This document shows positions 1 through 8,369 of a stretch of DNA of 64,000 nucleotides, piece by piece (position 1 is the first letter of the stretch; each line of letters opens with the position of its first letter). A model generated the notes under the pieces. The model had not been told where the DNA came from. It saw nothing but the letters and a program-made list of their open reading frames with translations, and did no database searches. The stretch spans positions 30,003 through 94,002 of the forward strand of contig NZ_JABBNI010000018.1 in the NCBI RefSeq assembly GCF_012926525.1. Direction: 5' to 3'. This DNA comes from Clostridium muellerianum (lineage in GTDB: Bacteria; Bacillota; Clostridia; Clostridiales; Clostridiaceae). The position numbers and the translations under genes were made by a program.

Positions 1-1
1 A

Positions 2-1264
2 GAAGCTATGGTGGAAGTTTTAAGCACAGAGGAAGTTTCTAAGATAATGACTTATGCTTATGAAAATAATATTCCTGTAGTAGCAAGAGGATCAGGTACT
101 GGTTTAGTTGGAGCATCAGTTCCAATCCGTGGCGGCATAATGGTAAATTTAACAAATATGAATAACATACTTGAAATTGATGAAGAAAATTTAACTCTTA
201 CATTGGAGCCAGGAGTTCTTTTAATGGAAATAGGTAAATACGTAGAAGAACATGATTTATTCTATCCACCAGATCCAGGTGAAAAATCAGCAACTATAGG
301 TGGAAACATAAACACAAATGCGGGTGGAATGAGAGCTGTTAAATATGGAGTTACGAGAGATTATATAAGAGGGTTAGAAGTAGTTCTTCCAACAGGAAAA
401 GTAATAGAAGTAGGTGGAAAGGTAGTTAAAAACAGTTCAGGCTACAGTATAAAAGATTTAATTTGTGGTTCAGAAGGAACTTTAGGTATTGTAACAAAGG
501 TTATACTTAAATTAATTCCACTACCAAAGAAAGCTATAAGTTTACTTGTACCATTCCCTAACTTGGAAATGGCAATAAATACAGTACCAAAGATTATAAA
601 ATCTAAATCTATACCAACAGCTATAGAATTTATGCAGAGGGAAGTTATACTTGCAGCAGAAGAATTTTTAGGAAAGAAATTCCCAGATAATTCATCAGAT
701 GCATATTTGCTCTTAACCTTTGATGGAAATAGTACTGCTGATATAGAAAAAGATTATGAAAAAGTAGCTAATATCTGCTTAGAAGAAGGAGCACTAGATG
801 TATACATTTCAGATACAGATGAAAGAAAAGAAGCTGTATGGTCAGCTAGAGGAGCATTCCTTGAAGCAGTGAAGGCATCTACTACAGAAATAGATGAATG
901 TGACGTAGTAGTACCAAGAAATAAGGTGGCAGAGTTTGTAAAATATACAGATGAACTTCAAAAGAAATTTAATATAAGAATAAGAAGTTTTGGACATGCA
1001 GGAGATGGAAATCTACACGTATATGCATTAAGAGATGATTTATCTAAAGAACAGTGGGAAAAGAAATTAAGTGATGTATTTGAATGTATGTATAAAAAAT
1101 CTCAGGAATTACACGGGTTAGTATCTGGGGAGCATGGAATAGGTTTTGCTAAAAAGAGCTATATGTTTCAACAATATGGAGATGACTATATAGAACTTAT
1201 GAGAAATATTAAATTGGCCTTTGACCCTAAAAATATATTGAATCCAGGAAAGGTTTGTGAATAG
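2..1264 (+). CDS. FAD-linked 2-hydroxyacid dehydrogenase (GlcD/LctD family), 5' truncated by window edge
   Basis: This is the C-terminal 420 or so residues of a flavoprotein that oxidises a 2-hydroxyacid such as lactate or glycolate. The frame is open to the window edge; the ATG at 8 is probably internal, because family members are about 460 residues and the N-terminal part of the FAD domain is missing. Visible motifs are the FAD-binding [12 protein letters not shown] near the start, [17 protein letters not shown], and the C-terminal [11 protein letters not shown] of the FAD-oxidase cap. In anaerobic clostridia and Acetobacterium, close relatives (LctD) work with an electron-transfer flavoprotein encoded just upstream; that region lies outside the window, so the partner is inferred. 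A strong terminator follows at 1304. The family is certain; the substrate is not. Confidence 0.88.
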   Translation, partial: EAMVEVLSTEEVSKIMTYAYENNIPVVARGSGTGLVGASVPIRGGIMVNLTNMNNILEIDEENLTLTLEPGVLLMEIGKYVEEHDLFYPPDPGEKSATIGGNINTNAGGMRAVKYGVTRDYIRGLEVVLPTGKVIEVGGKVVKNSSGYSIKDLICGSEGTLGIVTKVILKLIPLPKKAISLLVPFPNLEMAINTVPKIIKSKSIPTAIEFMQREVILAAEEFLGKKFPDNSSDAYLLLTFDGNSTADIEKDYEKVANICLEEGALDVYISDTDERKEAVWSARGAFLEAVKASTTEIDECDVVVPRNKVAEFVKYTDELQKKFNIRIRSFGHAGDGNLHVYALRDDLSKEQWEKKLSDVFECMYKKSQELHGLVSGEHGIGFAKKSYMFQQYGDDYIELMRNIKLAFDPKNILNPGKVCE

Positions 1265-1303
1265 TTTAAGATTAAAAAAATTTTAGATATGTTCCAGTTT
1301 TAG

Positions 1304-1346
1304 AAAATATGTCAGAATATCAGTATTTCTGACATATTTTATTTTT
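1304..1346 (+). terminator. Intrinsic terminator after the FAD dehydrogenase
   Basis: A perfect 14-bp stem (1304-1317 with 1327-1340) and a 9-base loop are followed by a T-rich run. It separates the dehydrogenase from the sporulation cluster. Confidence 0.9.
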
Positions 1347-1456
1347 TGCATATAAGCATTGTGATTCAAAATTAAGTTTTAAGAATAAAAATAAAAATAG
1401 TTGTAAAAATAACAACATGGATAAATTTTAATTGTGTAAAAAGGAGGTTGAGAATA

Positions 1457-1663
1457 TTGACAGTTGCTTCAAAGCTGAAACAAACAATAAGCAGTTTAAA
1501 AGGAGTTGAAGGAACCTTAAGACTTTATTCTCTGCAGGCACAAAGTAAAGAACTTAAGGTTGTATATAGAGATGCGGTAAAAGGTATTGGTGAAATCACT
1601 CAAAATTTAGAAAAGAGAGAGAAAGCTATAGAACTTGAAGAACCTCAATACAAAAGTAACTAA
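1457..1663 (+). CDS. DUF1657 small protein, first gene of spoVA cluster
   Basis: A 68-residue soluble helical protein of the DUF1657 family, whose members flank spoVA2-type operons in spore formers. The frame can open at a TTG at 1448, but AAGGAGG ends at 1447, so the TTG at 1457 (spacing 9) is preferred; it gives MTVASKLKQ, matching the start of the paralogue at 4719. The C-terminus ELEEPQYKSN also matches that paralogue (EQEPQYKQC), and both are 68 residues. Biochemical function is unknown; association with spore membrane proteins rests on gene context. The DUF421 gene starts 17 bases downstream. Confidence 0.85.
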   Translation: MTVASKLKQTISSLKGVEGTLRLYSLQAQSKELKVVYRDAVKGIGEITQNLEKREKAIELEEPQYKSN

Positions 1664-1680
1664 TTTGGAGGAAATAACAT

Positions 1681-2541
1681 ATGAGTACATGGATAGTGGT
1701 ATTGTTAAGGTCTGTGGCATTATTTTTTTTAACTTTAATTGTAGTAAGAATTATGACAAAAAATTATTCGGTTAGAATTACTCCATTTAAGATTATTAAT
1801 TATGCTGTAATTGCTATTTTAGTTTCTTTAGTTTCAGTAAATGCTATTTCAAATTGGGTATTTGGAATTATTACTTTAGCAGTTTGGATTTTGCTTCCCA
1901 TCGGATTAGACTATATAGCTATGAAAAGTAAATTTGTATACAACTTAATTAATGGTAAAGAAACAATTTTAGTTAAAGATGGCAAAGTTATGGAGGAAAA
2001 TTTAACAAGTTTGGGATTTACCGGAGAAGATTTTTTGAGAGAATTACGTTCAAAAAACGCATTTGACTTGGCAGATGTAGAATTTGCTGTAATGGAATCT
2101 ACAGGGGATATGAATGTTATTTTAAAGTCAGACAAAAAACCAATTACTCCACATGATTTAGGAATTAAAACTTCTCCACAAACAGCACCTCAAACAGTAA
2201 TACTAGATGGAAATATAATAAATGAATCTTTAAGTAATTTAAGATTAAATCAAGCATGGCTTAATGAAAAACTAGAAAATTTAGGAGTGTCTTTAGATAA
2301 TGTTTTTATTGGTCAAGTAGATTGTAGTGGTGAATTATACGTAGATGTTTTTGATGATAGTATAGAGATTCCAGAGTCAAGTGTAAAAGAAATGATATAT
2401 GCAAGTTTGGAAAAAAGTCAAGCAAGTTTAGTAACGTTTTCTTTGGAAACTGAAGATGTAAAGACCAGGTCTATATATTTAAATGATGCCAATAGGCTTA
2501 AAAAAATTATGGAAAAGTTAGAACCTTATTTATTACGTTAG
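1681..2541 (+). CDS. DUF421 (YetF-like) membrane protein of spoVA cluster
   Basis: A 286-residue membrane protein with about three N-terminal transmembrane helices (residues 5-25, 38-52, 56-76) and a long soluble part containing DUF421/YetF-type segments (for example ETILVKDGKVMEENL). GGAGG lies ahead of the ATG. YetF-like proteins are a regular member of the mobile spoVA2mob operon of Bacillus, where the operon raises spore heat resistance and slows germination; the role of this subunit itself is not established. It sits between a DUF1657 gene and spoVAC, and its stop overlaps the RBS of spoVAC, so co-expression in the forespore is inferred. Confidence 0.85.
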   Translation: MSTWIVVLLRSVALFFLTLIVVRIMTKNYSVRITPFKIINYAVIAILVSLVSVNAISNWVFGIITLAVWILLPIGLDYIAMKSKFVYNLINGKETILVKDGKVMEENLTSLGFTGEDFLRELRSKNAFDLADVEFAVMESTGDMNVILKSDKKPITPHDLGIKTSPQTAPQTVILDGNIINESLSNLRLNQAWLNEKLENLGVSLDNVFIGQVDCSGELYVDVFDDSIEIPESSVKEMIYASLEKSQASLVTFSLETEDVKTRSIYLNDANRLKKIMEKLEPYLLR

Positions 2542-2553
2542 AAGGTGAAAAAA

Positions 2554-3033
2554 GTGGCAAGTAAGAAAAATAAAAAATTAACACCAGCACAGCAGAAATA
2601 TCAAAGTTATGCCAGTGCAGTAGAGCCCAAAAGACCTGTTCTTCTTAACTGTGTTAGGGCATTTATTGTAGGAGGAACTATATGCACAATTGGTCAGAGC
2701 CTTCAGTATATATTTATTAAGTATTTTCATTTTACTGAAACTACTGCAGGAAATCCAACTACTGCAATTTTAATTATAATATCTGTGCTGCTTACTGGTT
2801 TTGGAGTTTATGATCATATTGCTCAATGGGCAGGAGCAGGAACTGCTATTCCAATTACAGGTTTCGCTAATACTATTGCTTCTAGCGCTATTGAACACAG
2901 AAGTGAAGGTTATGTTCTAGGTGTTGGTGGAAATATGTTTAAGATAGCAGGACCAGTAATTACTTTTGGAGTTTTTTCAGCCTTTGTAATTAGTATCATA
3001 AAAATCACTATTAAGTGGCTAGGTGGGATGTAA
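2554..3033 (+). CDS. spoVAC: Stage V sporulation protein AC
   Basis: An inner spore-membrane protein of 159 residues, part of the SpoVA channel that moves dipicolinic acid into the developing spore and out at germination. The hydrophilic N-terminus (KLTPAQQKYQSY) and motif KRPVLLNCVRAFIVGG are typical, followed by four hydrophobic segments and GAGTAIPITGFANT. The reading frame can start at GTG 2545, but GAAGGTGA (2541-2548) is a Shine-Dalgarno for the GTG at 2554. The stop codon directly abuts the ATG of spoVAD. Confidence 0.93.
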   Translation: MASKKNKKLTPAQQKYQSYASAVEPKRPVLLNCVRAFIVGGTICTIGQSLQYIFIKYFHFTETTAGNPTTAILIIISVLLTGFGVYDHIAQWAGAGTAIPITGFANTIASSAIEHRSEGYVLGVGGNMFKIAGPVITFGVFSAFVISIIKITIKWLGGM

Positions 3034-4035
3034 ATGTTTACGGGTCATCAATCATGGATTTTTAAGTCTAAACCAGTTATATTAGCCTCATCTGCTGTGG
3101 GAGGTCCTTTTGAAGCAAAAGGAGCTTTAAACCAGGACTTTGATACTCTTCATGAAGATATTTGGGTAGGTCAGGATAGTTTTGAAAAGGCAGAGAAGAA
3201 GATGCTAGAAGAAGCCTGCCAATTAACAATTAAAAAATCTAATATTAAAAAAGATGAAATACAGTTTTTTGTAAGTGGGGATTTAATGAATCAAATAATT
3301 ACAAGTAGTTTTACTGCTCGTACTTTAGGTATACCTTATTTTGGAGTTTTTGGTGCCTGTTCCAGTTCTATGGAAGGATTGGCATTAGCTTCTTTAATGG
3401 TAGAAAGCAAGGCTGCAAAATATGTAATAACAGGTACTTCCAGTCACAATGGATCAGCAGAAAAGCAATTTAGATATCCTACAGAATATGGAAGTCAAAA
3501 ACCACCTACTGCACAATGGACTGTAACTGGAGCTGGTGCAGCAGTAGTGGGGCATGAAGGAAATGGACCTAGAGTTACTTCTGCAACTATAGGCAGAGTG
3601 ATAGATATGGGGATTTCTGATCCTTTTAATATGGGAGCAGCTATGGCTCCAGCTGCAGTAGATACTATTGAAGCCCATTTTAGAGATTTTAATATCAAAC
3701 CTTCCTATTACGATGTTATTGCTACTGGTGATTTAGGAAAGGTAGGTCACCAAATTGCTAGTAATTTATTGGAAGAACATGGTTTGGAAGTCCCAGCAAA
3801 TATTTTTACTGATTGTGGGAAAATTATATATAAAGATGATCAACCTGTTTTTGCAGGAGGTAGTGGATGCGGATGTTCTGCTGTGGTTACTTATGGGCAC
3901 TTTTTAAAGCGTATGCAAAAAGGTAATTTAAGAAGAATTTTAATAGTGGCAACAGGAGCGCTAATGTCACCAATGTCTTATCAACAAAAGGAAAGCATAC
4001 CTGGTGTTGCACATGCAGTGTCTATAGAGATGTGA
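3034..4035 (+). CDS. spoVAD: Stage V sporulation protein AD
   Basis: A 333-residue thiolase-fold protein that binds dipicolinic acid on the spore inner membrane as part of the SpoVA complex. Family motifs include GHQSWIFKSKPVI at the N-terminus, FGVFGACSSSMEGLALASLM around the pseudo-active-site cysteine and GGSGCGCSAVVTYGH near the end. The length is normal for the family. The start abuts the spoVAC stop, and the stop (TGA 4033-4035) precedes the spoVAE start by 17 bases, so translation is likely coupled. Confidence 0.96.
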   Translation: MFTGHQSWIFKSKPVILASSAVGGPFEAKGALNQDFDTLHEDIWVGQDSFEKAEKKMLEEACQLTIKKSNIKKDEIQFFVSGDLMNQIITSSFTARTLGIPYFGVFGACSSSMEGLALASLMVESKAAKYVITGTSSHNGSAEKQFRYPTEYGSQKPPTAQWTVTGAGAAVVGHEGNGPRVTSATIGRVIDMGISDPFNMGAAMAPAAVDTIEAHFRDFNIKPSYYDVIATGDLGKVGHQIASNLLEEHGLEVPANIFTDCGKIIYKDDQPVFAGGSGCGCSAVVTYGHFLKRMQKGNLRRILIVATGALMSPMSYQQKESIPGVAHAVSIEM

Positions 4036-4052
4036 AAAGAAGGGTGAATGAT

Positions 4053-4406
4053 ATGACAAAGTTCATTTTGGCATTTATAGTAGGTGGTGGCATATGTGTA
4101 ATCGGTCAAATTATGATGGATGTGTTTAAACTTACCCCTGCACATACCACAACTACTTTAGTGGTGGTAGGAGCAATATTAGGAGGTTTAGGCTTATATG
4201 ATCCTTTGGTTAAATTTGCAGGAGCAGGAGCTTCTGTGCCTATAATGAGTTTTGGAAATGCCTTAGTAAAAGGTGCTGTTATGGAAGCAGAAAGAGATGG
4301 ACTTATAGGTGTGCTTACTGGAACTTTTGAAATTACTAGCACAGGTATTTCTGCAGCAATTATATTTGGATTTTTAGCGGCTTTAATATTTAAGCCTAAA
4401 GGATAA
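4053..4406 (+). CDS. spoVAE: Stage V sporulation protein AE (SpoVAEb type)
   Basis: A 117-residue membrane protein with three or four transmembrane helices, the SpoVAEb form. Typical sequence: FIVGGGICVIGQ, GGLGLYDPLVKFAGAGASVPI, GVLTGTFEITS. The frame could begin at a GTG overlapping the spoVAD stop (4032), but AGAAGGGTGA positions the ATG at 4053 correctly. It is the last channel gene of the operon; a MITE-like repeat separates it from the second DUF1657 gene. Confidence 0.94.
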   Translation: MTKFILAFIVGGGICVIGQIMMDVFKLTPAHTTTTLVVVGAILGGLGLYDPLVKFAGAGASVPIMSFGNALVKGAVMEAERDGLIGVLTGTFEITSTGISAAIIFGFLAALIFKPKG

Positions 4407-4430
4407 GTAAATATTTATTTCAGAGGACAG

Positions 4431-4644
4431 AGGACAATTGACAGAGGACAGTGAAGGATGATTTTTTTCCGCTGAGCTACGGAAAATCTTCAATTAAATT
4501 TTTAATGACTCGTTTCGCAAAGCTAAATATTACTGACTTATAAATTTAAAGCTTATTTTGCATTATCAAAATAAATTTTAAAATAAATTAGTTTTCTGAC
4601 GCAAGTAGCAAAACTCACCTTCATTGTCCTCTGTCAATTGTCCT
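4431..4644. repeat. MITE-like element with 27-bp terminal inverted repeats
   Basis: The segments 4431-4457 and 4618-4644 are inverted copies of each other with one mismatch in 27, enclosing about 160 bp of non-coding DNA that includes the palindrome CCGCTGAGCTACGG near 4469. No ORF is present. It lies inside the spoVA cluster between spoVAE and the second DUF1657 gene, which suggests insertion into an ancestral contiguous operon. Confidence 0.75.
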
Positions 4645-4718
4645 TTAAAAATAATACTTCTTATTATTTTTAAACTGTGAAAATTGAGTAAGAAATTTTA
4701 GGTAAAGGAGGTGATAAA

Positions 4719-4925
4719 ATGACAGTAGGAACTCAAATGCAGCAAGCAATTGCAGGAATGCAAAGTGCAGCTGCCACAATGAAAACATTTGCTTTAGAAA
4801 CTGAAGATAAAAGTGCAAAGCAGGATTTTCAGCAAATAGCAAAAAATCTTGATAGTGCTCTTGAAACTTTAAAAGGAAGACAACAATATATAGAAGAACA
4901 GGAACCTCAATATAAACAATGTTAA
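4719..4925 (+). CDS. DUF1657 small protein, last gene of spoVA cluster
   Basis: A 68-residue predicted helical protein, paralogue of the gene at 1457, starting MTVGTQMQQAIAGM and ending in QEPQYKQC. A near-consensus AAAGGAGGTGAT precedes the ATG. Two DUF1657 genes bracketing the DUF421 and SpoVA genes is the same layout as spoVA2mob operons. Function is unknown; a spore-associated role is inferred from context. The interposed MITE-like element means it may now have its own promoter. Confidence 0.86.
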   Translation: MTVGTQMQQAIAGMQSAAATMKTFALETEDKSAKQDFQQIAKNLDSALETLKGRQQYIEEQEPQYKQC

Positions 4926-4933
4926 TGTACATA

Positions 4934-4966
4934 AAAGCTGAAGGATAGTTATCCTTCGGCTTTTTA
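4934..4966. terminator. Bidirectional terminator between DUF1657 gene and the truncated binding-protein gene
   Basis: A 14-bp stem (4934-4947 with 4950-4963, one G-T pair) is followed by T on the plus strand and by TTTTA on the minus strand, so it can end both converging transcripts. Confidence 0.85.
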
Positions 4967-4968
4967 AG

Positions 4969-5400
4969 TTATCTAGAAATTGGGGCATCATCATTAATAA
5001 TTCTATTAGCTTCTTCTTGTGAAAGATCATAATTTAGAAATGTCTTATAAAAATTTCTTGTTTCTTTAATTATATCTATACTAGCAAATTTATCTGGATT
5101 TATAATTTTTGCAGCCCATTGAATTTGAAGTGCCTCTTCTGCAGCTGCATTTATACCACCAGCTGTATCTATCAATGCATTAATTATTGTATTGCTGCCA
5201 TCTACAGTTAATGGTGAAAGTGAAGTTACGTGAAGGACTTTAGGTATTTGCTCTTTAGGAATTTTAGATATTATATTTGTTATAGTATTAAGCTTGGCAT
5301 CTAGATATGATATGTAATTAGCAGCTCTTTTTTTGCTATCTTCTCCAAGGATGTCACCTATAAGTTTTACACATCCTTTTAAAAAATTTAATATCAGCAC
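4969..5400 (-). pseudogene. Truncated, internally deleted FecB-type substrate-binding protein
   Basis: The 143-residue frame resembles pieces of a periplasmic metal/chelate-binding protein. Residues 10-85 match the linker helix and start of lobe two (KLIGDILGEDSKKR, then PLTVDGSNTIINALIDTAGG). The sequence then jumps to the extreme C-terminal part (QIQWAAKIINPDKF, ETRNFYKTFLNYDLS). The usual middle segment with a W-N-P-D-type motif is absent, as are the signal peptide and the first lobe. The first codon would be GTG with no Shine-Dalgarno. I read this as a remnant after N-terminal loss and an internal deletion, divergent from the intact transporter operon at 5803. Family membership is from recognition; the deletion is inference. 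Confidence 0.6.
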
Positions 5401-5475
5401 AATATTATGCTGTTAAAATCATTATGGTACTTGTTTCAGTATTAAGAAAATAATGTTTACAATCATGTAACAAAG

Positions 5476-5499
5476 CGTTATACTTATAATAACATAACG
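5476..5499. promoter_or_regulatory. Candidate ModE-like operator upstream of the ABC transporter operon
   Basis: A 24-base inverted repeat with half-sites CGTTATACT and AACATAACG separated by six bases. Both the CGNTAT half-site and the 24-base span resemble the operator of the molybdate/tungstate-responsive repressor ModE. It lies in the 402-base gap between the truncated binding protein (minus) and the permease gene (plus), about 300 bases before the permease start. No ModE gene is in the window, so this is a motif match only. The rest of the gap is AT-rich and shows no other recognisable element. Confidence 0.35.
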
Positions 5500-5802
5500 T
5501 TTGGCAAAAAATCTACATTTTTTATGCTTTAAGTGAAATTGAAATTTGAAAACTAGAGGAAGTTTTTAGAGGAAAGTAGGGTTTTAAGGAATATTTCAAT
5601 GACATTTGCGTGAACTTTGTATATTTTATGTTAACGTTTAAATGAGATGCTACGAATTAAGGGGAGCTTAAATATAAAAATGAAAATTAATATTTTTATA
5701 TGATTTTAAATATTTAAATAATATTTTTAATGGTTATTTATAAAAGATGCTGATTTAATTTTTGTAATATGACTAATTATAGTTAAAGAGGGGGTAAACT
5801 AC

Positions 5803-6888
5803 GTGGCAGAACCATTAGAGTTAGATACTCTATCAGAAAGTATAAAATTAGAAAATCATAAAAGAAAATCAGAAGAAAAAAGAATATTTTATGTAATGCT
5901 TATTTTAGCTATTTTACCTATAATAGCTATTTTAATTTCATTAACTATTGGAAGATATTCAATATCTTTACCTCAGTTTTTTAGTGTTGTATCATCAAAA
6001 ATTTTTGGACATGATATAGTACAATATAACACTATCGAAACAGTACTTTTCAATGTTAGAGCTCCTAGAATACTATCTGCTTTGATGGTTGGAGCGGCTT
6101 TAGCTATATCGGGAGCTACATATCAAGGATTATTTAAAAATCCAATGGTTTCGCCAGATATACTTGGAGCTTCTGCTGGAGCAGGATTTGGTGCAGCATT
6201 TGGAATCCTTATGTCTTTTAATGGTATAGGCGTACAAGCTTCGGCATTTTTATTTGGACTTTTAGCAGTAATAATAACTTATACAATAAGCAGTATAATA
6301 TCAAGAGGCAATAATGCTACCTTAGTACTTGTGCTTACTGGTATGGTTGTTGCTGCTTTATTTACATCATTTATTTCAATTACAAAATATGTGGCAGATC
6401 CATATGAAAAACTTCCACTTATAACCTTTTATCTTATGGGAGGATTATCTTCTGTTACTATGAAAGATATTAAAATGTTATTAATACCAATGATTATTGG
6501 AGTTGTGCCAATAATTTTGCTTAGGTGGAAGTTTAATGTGCTTTCATTTGGAGATGAAGAGGCTAAGTCCTTAGGAATTGATACTTCAAAGTTGAGATTG
6601 ATTGCAATTCTTTGTTCAACTTTAATGACAGCAGGAGCTGTATCAATTAGTGGAATGATTGGATGGATAGGACTTGTAATACCTCATATAGTTAGAATGG
6701 TTGTTGGTCCTAATTTTAAAGTATTATTACCAGGCTCATTACTTATTGGAAGTACTTTTCTTTTATTAGTTGATGATATAGCCCGTTGTGCATTTTCTAT
6801 AGAAATTCCTTTAGGAATTTTAACATCATTAATTGGAGCTCCTTTTTTTATTTATCTTTTAATTAAAGGAAGGAGGGGATGGATATGA
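5803..6888 (+). CDS. FecCD-family ABC transporter permease
   Basis: A 361-residue inner-membrane permease of the BtuC/FecCD family with about ten transmembrane helices after a charged cytoplasmic N-terminus of roughly 30 residues. Signature segments: RAPRILSALMVGAALAISG, GNPMVSP-like KNPMVSPDILG, GMIGWIGLVIPHIVRM and the EIPLGILTSLIGAPFF C-terminus. It would form a homodimer with two copies of the ATPase encoded next, importing a metal, metal oxyanion, corrinoid, haem or siderophore. A GTG start follows AAAGAGGGGG. It overlaps the ATPase gene by four bases (ATGA). Confidence 0.92.
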   Translation: MAEPLELDTLSESIKLENHKRKSEEKRIFYVMLILAILPIIAILISLTIGRYSISLPQFFSVVSSKIFGHDIVQYNTIETVLFNVRAPRILSALMVGAALAISGATYQGLFKNPMVSPDILGASAGAGFGAAFGILMSFNGIGVQASAFLFGLLAVIITYTISSIISRGNNATLVLVLTGMVVAALFTSFISITKYVADPYEKLPLITFYLMGGLSSVTMKDIKMLLIPMIIGVVPIILLRWKFNVLSFGDEEAKSLGIDTSKLRLIAILCSTLMTAGAVSISGMIGWIGLVIPHIVRMVVGPNFKVLLPGSLLIGSTFLLLVDDIARCAFSIEIPLGILTSLIGAPFFIYLLIKGRRGWI

Positions 6889-7667
6889 AGTTAGAAGCGA
6901 AAAATGTAGTTTGTGGATATGGTAAAAAAGATATAGTGAAGGATATATCTATGGGTGTAAGTTCAGGGGAAATATTATGTCTACTGGGACCAAATGGTGT
7001 AGGGAAAACGACGTTTTTTAAAACTATATTAGGACTTTTGAAGGTAAGAGGTGGACAAATACTTTTAGATGGACAGGATATACATAATTGGTCTAGAAAG
7101 CAGCTAGCTAAAGCTATTGGATATGTACCTCAAGCACATACACCTCCCTTTCCGTTTAAAGTTTTTGATGTAGTGTTAATGGGTAGGACTGCGTATCTTT
7201 CAACGTTTTCTTCTCCTAGCAAAGAGGACAGGGATATTGCAGAAAAGGTTATAGATGACTTAGATATATCTTACTTAAGGGATAAAATATACACAGAAAT
7301 AAGTGGTGGAGAAAGGCAAATGGTTCTAATTGCTAGAGCTCTTGCACAGCAGCCTAAAATACTTATAATGGATGAACCAACTTCTAATTTGGATTTTGGG
7401 AATCAAATAAAAGTACTAGAACAGATAAACAAGCTTTCTAAAAAGGGATTAGCAGTTATTATGACTTCACATTATCCTAATCATGCTTTTCTGTGTTCTA
7501 CAAAAGTAGCATTTATGCAAAGAAACAATGAATTTAAAATAGGAAATGTAGATGAAGTTGTAACAGAAAACATGCTTAAAAAAGCTTATGGTATTAATGT
7601 TAAAATCATTACTACAACTAATTCAAATGGAGTTAAGGTAAAATCATGTGTACCTATAATTGATTAA
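6885..7667 (+). CDS. FecE/BtuD-type ABC transporter ATPase
   Basis: A 260-residue nucleotide-binding subunit. Walker A GPNGVGKTTF, Q-loop in GYVPQAHTPPFPF, signature SGGERQMVLIARAL, Walker B KILIMDEPTS and the switch histidine in MTSHYP are all intact. An ATG at 6879 is possible, but it lies only two bases after AGGAGG; the ATG at 6885 (spacing eight) overlaps the permease stop as ATGA, the usual arrangement. It powers the permease at 5803. Confidence 0.94.
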   Translation: MKLEAKNVVCGYGKKDIVKDISMGVSSGEILCLLGPNGVGKTTFFKTILGLLKVRGGQILLDGQDIHNWSRKQLAKAIGYVPQAHTPPFPFKVFDVVLMGRTAYLSTFSSPSKEDRDIAEKVIDDLDISYLRDKIYTEISGGERQMVLIARALAQQPKILIMDEPTSNLDFGNQIKVLEQINKLSKKGLAVIMTSHYPNHAFLCSTKVAFMQRNNEFKIGNVDEVVTENMLKKAYGINVKIITTTNSNGVKVKSCVPIID

Positions 7668-7717
7668 TTTGAACTTTCTGCAAATTAAAATTTTAATAAA
7701 GTAAAGGGGAGTATATA

Positions 7718-8260
7718 ATGAAAAAAATTTTTCTTACAGGGGAAAGAAGTATAGGAAAATCTACATTATTAAAAAAAGTTATTAAAAATATAGATTGTTC
7801 TATAGGAGGTTTTGTTCAAGAAAAAGAGTTTACAGAGGAAACAAAATTCTTTAGAGTTGAGTCACTTTATAATTTACAGGATAGTTATATCATGGGGAAA
7901 TATGATATGAAAAAGAAAAAGCTGTATACAGACATGAATATATTTAATGTTATATCTCAAGATGTACTTTTAAAAAGCTTACATAATAGGGAGTTAATAG
8001 TACTTGATGAACTAGGATTTATAGAAGAAAAAGCTCCATTATTTAAAGATACTATTTTTAAAATACTTAATAGTGGTAAGCCTGTTATAGGAGTACTAAA
8101 AGAATGTGAAGGGAATTTTGTACAGAAAATAGCAAATAGGGAAGATGTACAGGTAATTAAAATTGATAAAAATAATAGAGATTTTATGGAAGATAAAATT
8201 CTTCAGATTTTAGAAAATAATAATATAAAATTAAAAAAAAGATTGATAGTTGAAAGTTAA
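7718..8260 (+). CDS. THEP1-like P-loop nucleoside-triphosphatase
   Basis: A 180-residue soluble protein with Walker A GERSIGKST at residues 8-16 and a Walker B-like IVLDELGFIEE, as in the NTPase_1/THEP1 family. It sits between the ATPase and binding-protein genes of the transporter, with AAAGGGGAG before its ATG. Its role is unknown; the position suggests that it acts on, or senses, the imported ligand, for example in cofactor assembly. That is inference. It lacks ABC-type signature sequences, so it is not a second transporter ATPase. Confidence 0.75.
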   Translation: MKKIFLTGERSIGKSTLLKKVIKNIDCSIGGFVQEKEFTEETKFFRVESLYNLQDSYIMGKYDMKKKKLYTDMNIFNVISQDVLLKSLHNRELIVLDELGFIEEKAPLFKDTIFKILNSGKPVIGVLKECEGNFVQKIANREDVQVIKIDKNNRDFMEDKILQILENNNIKLKKRLIVES

Positions 8261-8369
8261 TTACTTAACTTTTGTACATATAAAATTCTGACTGAGCATA
8301 ATGCGAAGCAATTTTTAAGCTGCAAAAGTTGGATAAAATAACATTTAGAAATCATGGGGGGAGTAAAAA

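Noticed and set aside
1350..1440. Sigma-G forespore promoter ahead of the spoVA cluster
   Set aside because: GCATA and CATGGATA occur, but not at the required spacing or with a full -10.
4400..4720. CRISPR-like repeated ACAGAGGAC units
   Set aside because: The repeats are part of one inverted-end element, not regularly spaced direct repeats with unique spacers.
5500..5802. Cobalamin, Moco or iron-linked riboswitch upstream of the transporter operon
   Set aside because: No GCCACTG-type B12 box or other conserved riboswitch core was found; only the ModE-like palindrome was retained, at low confidence.
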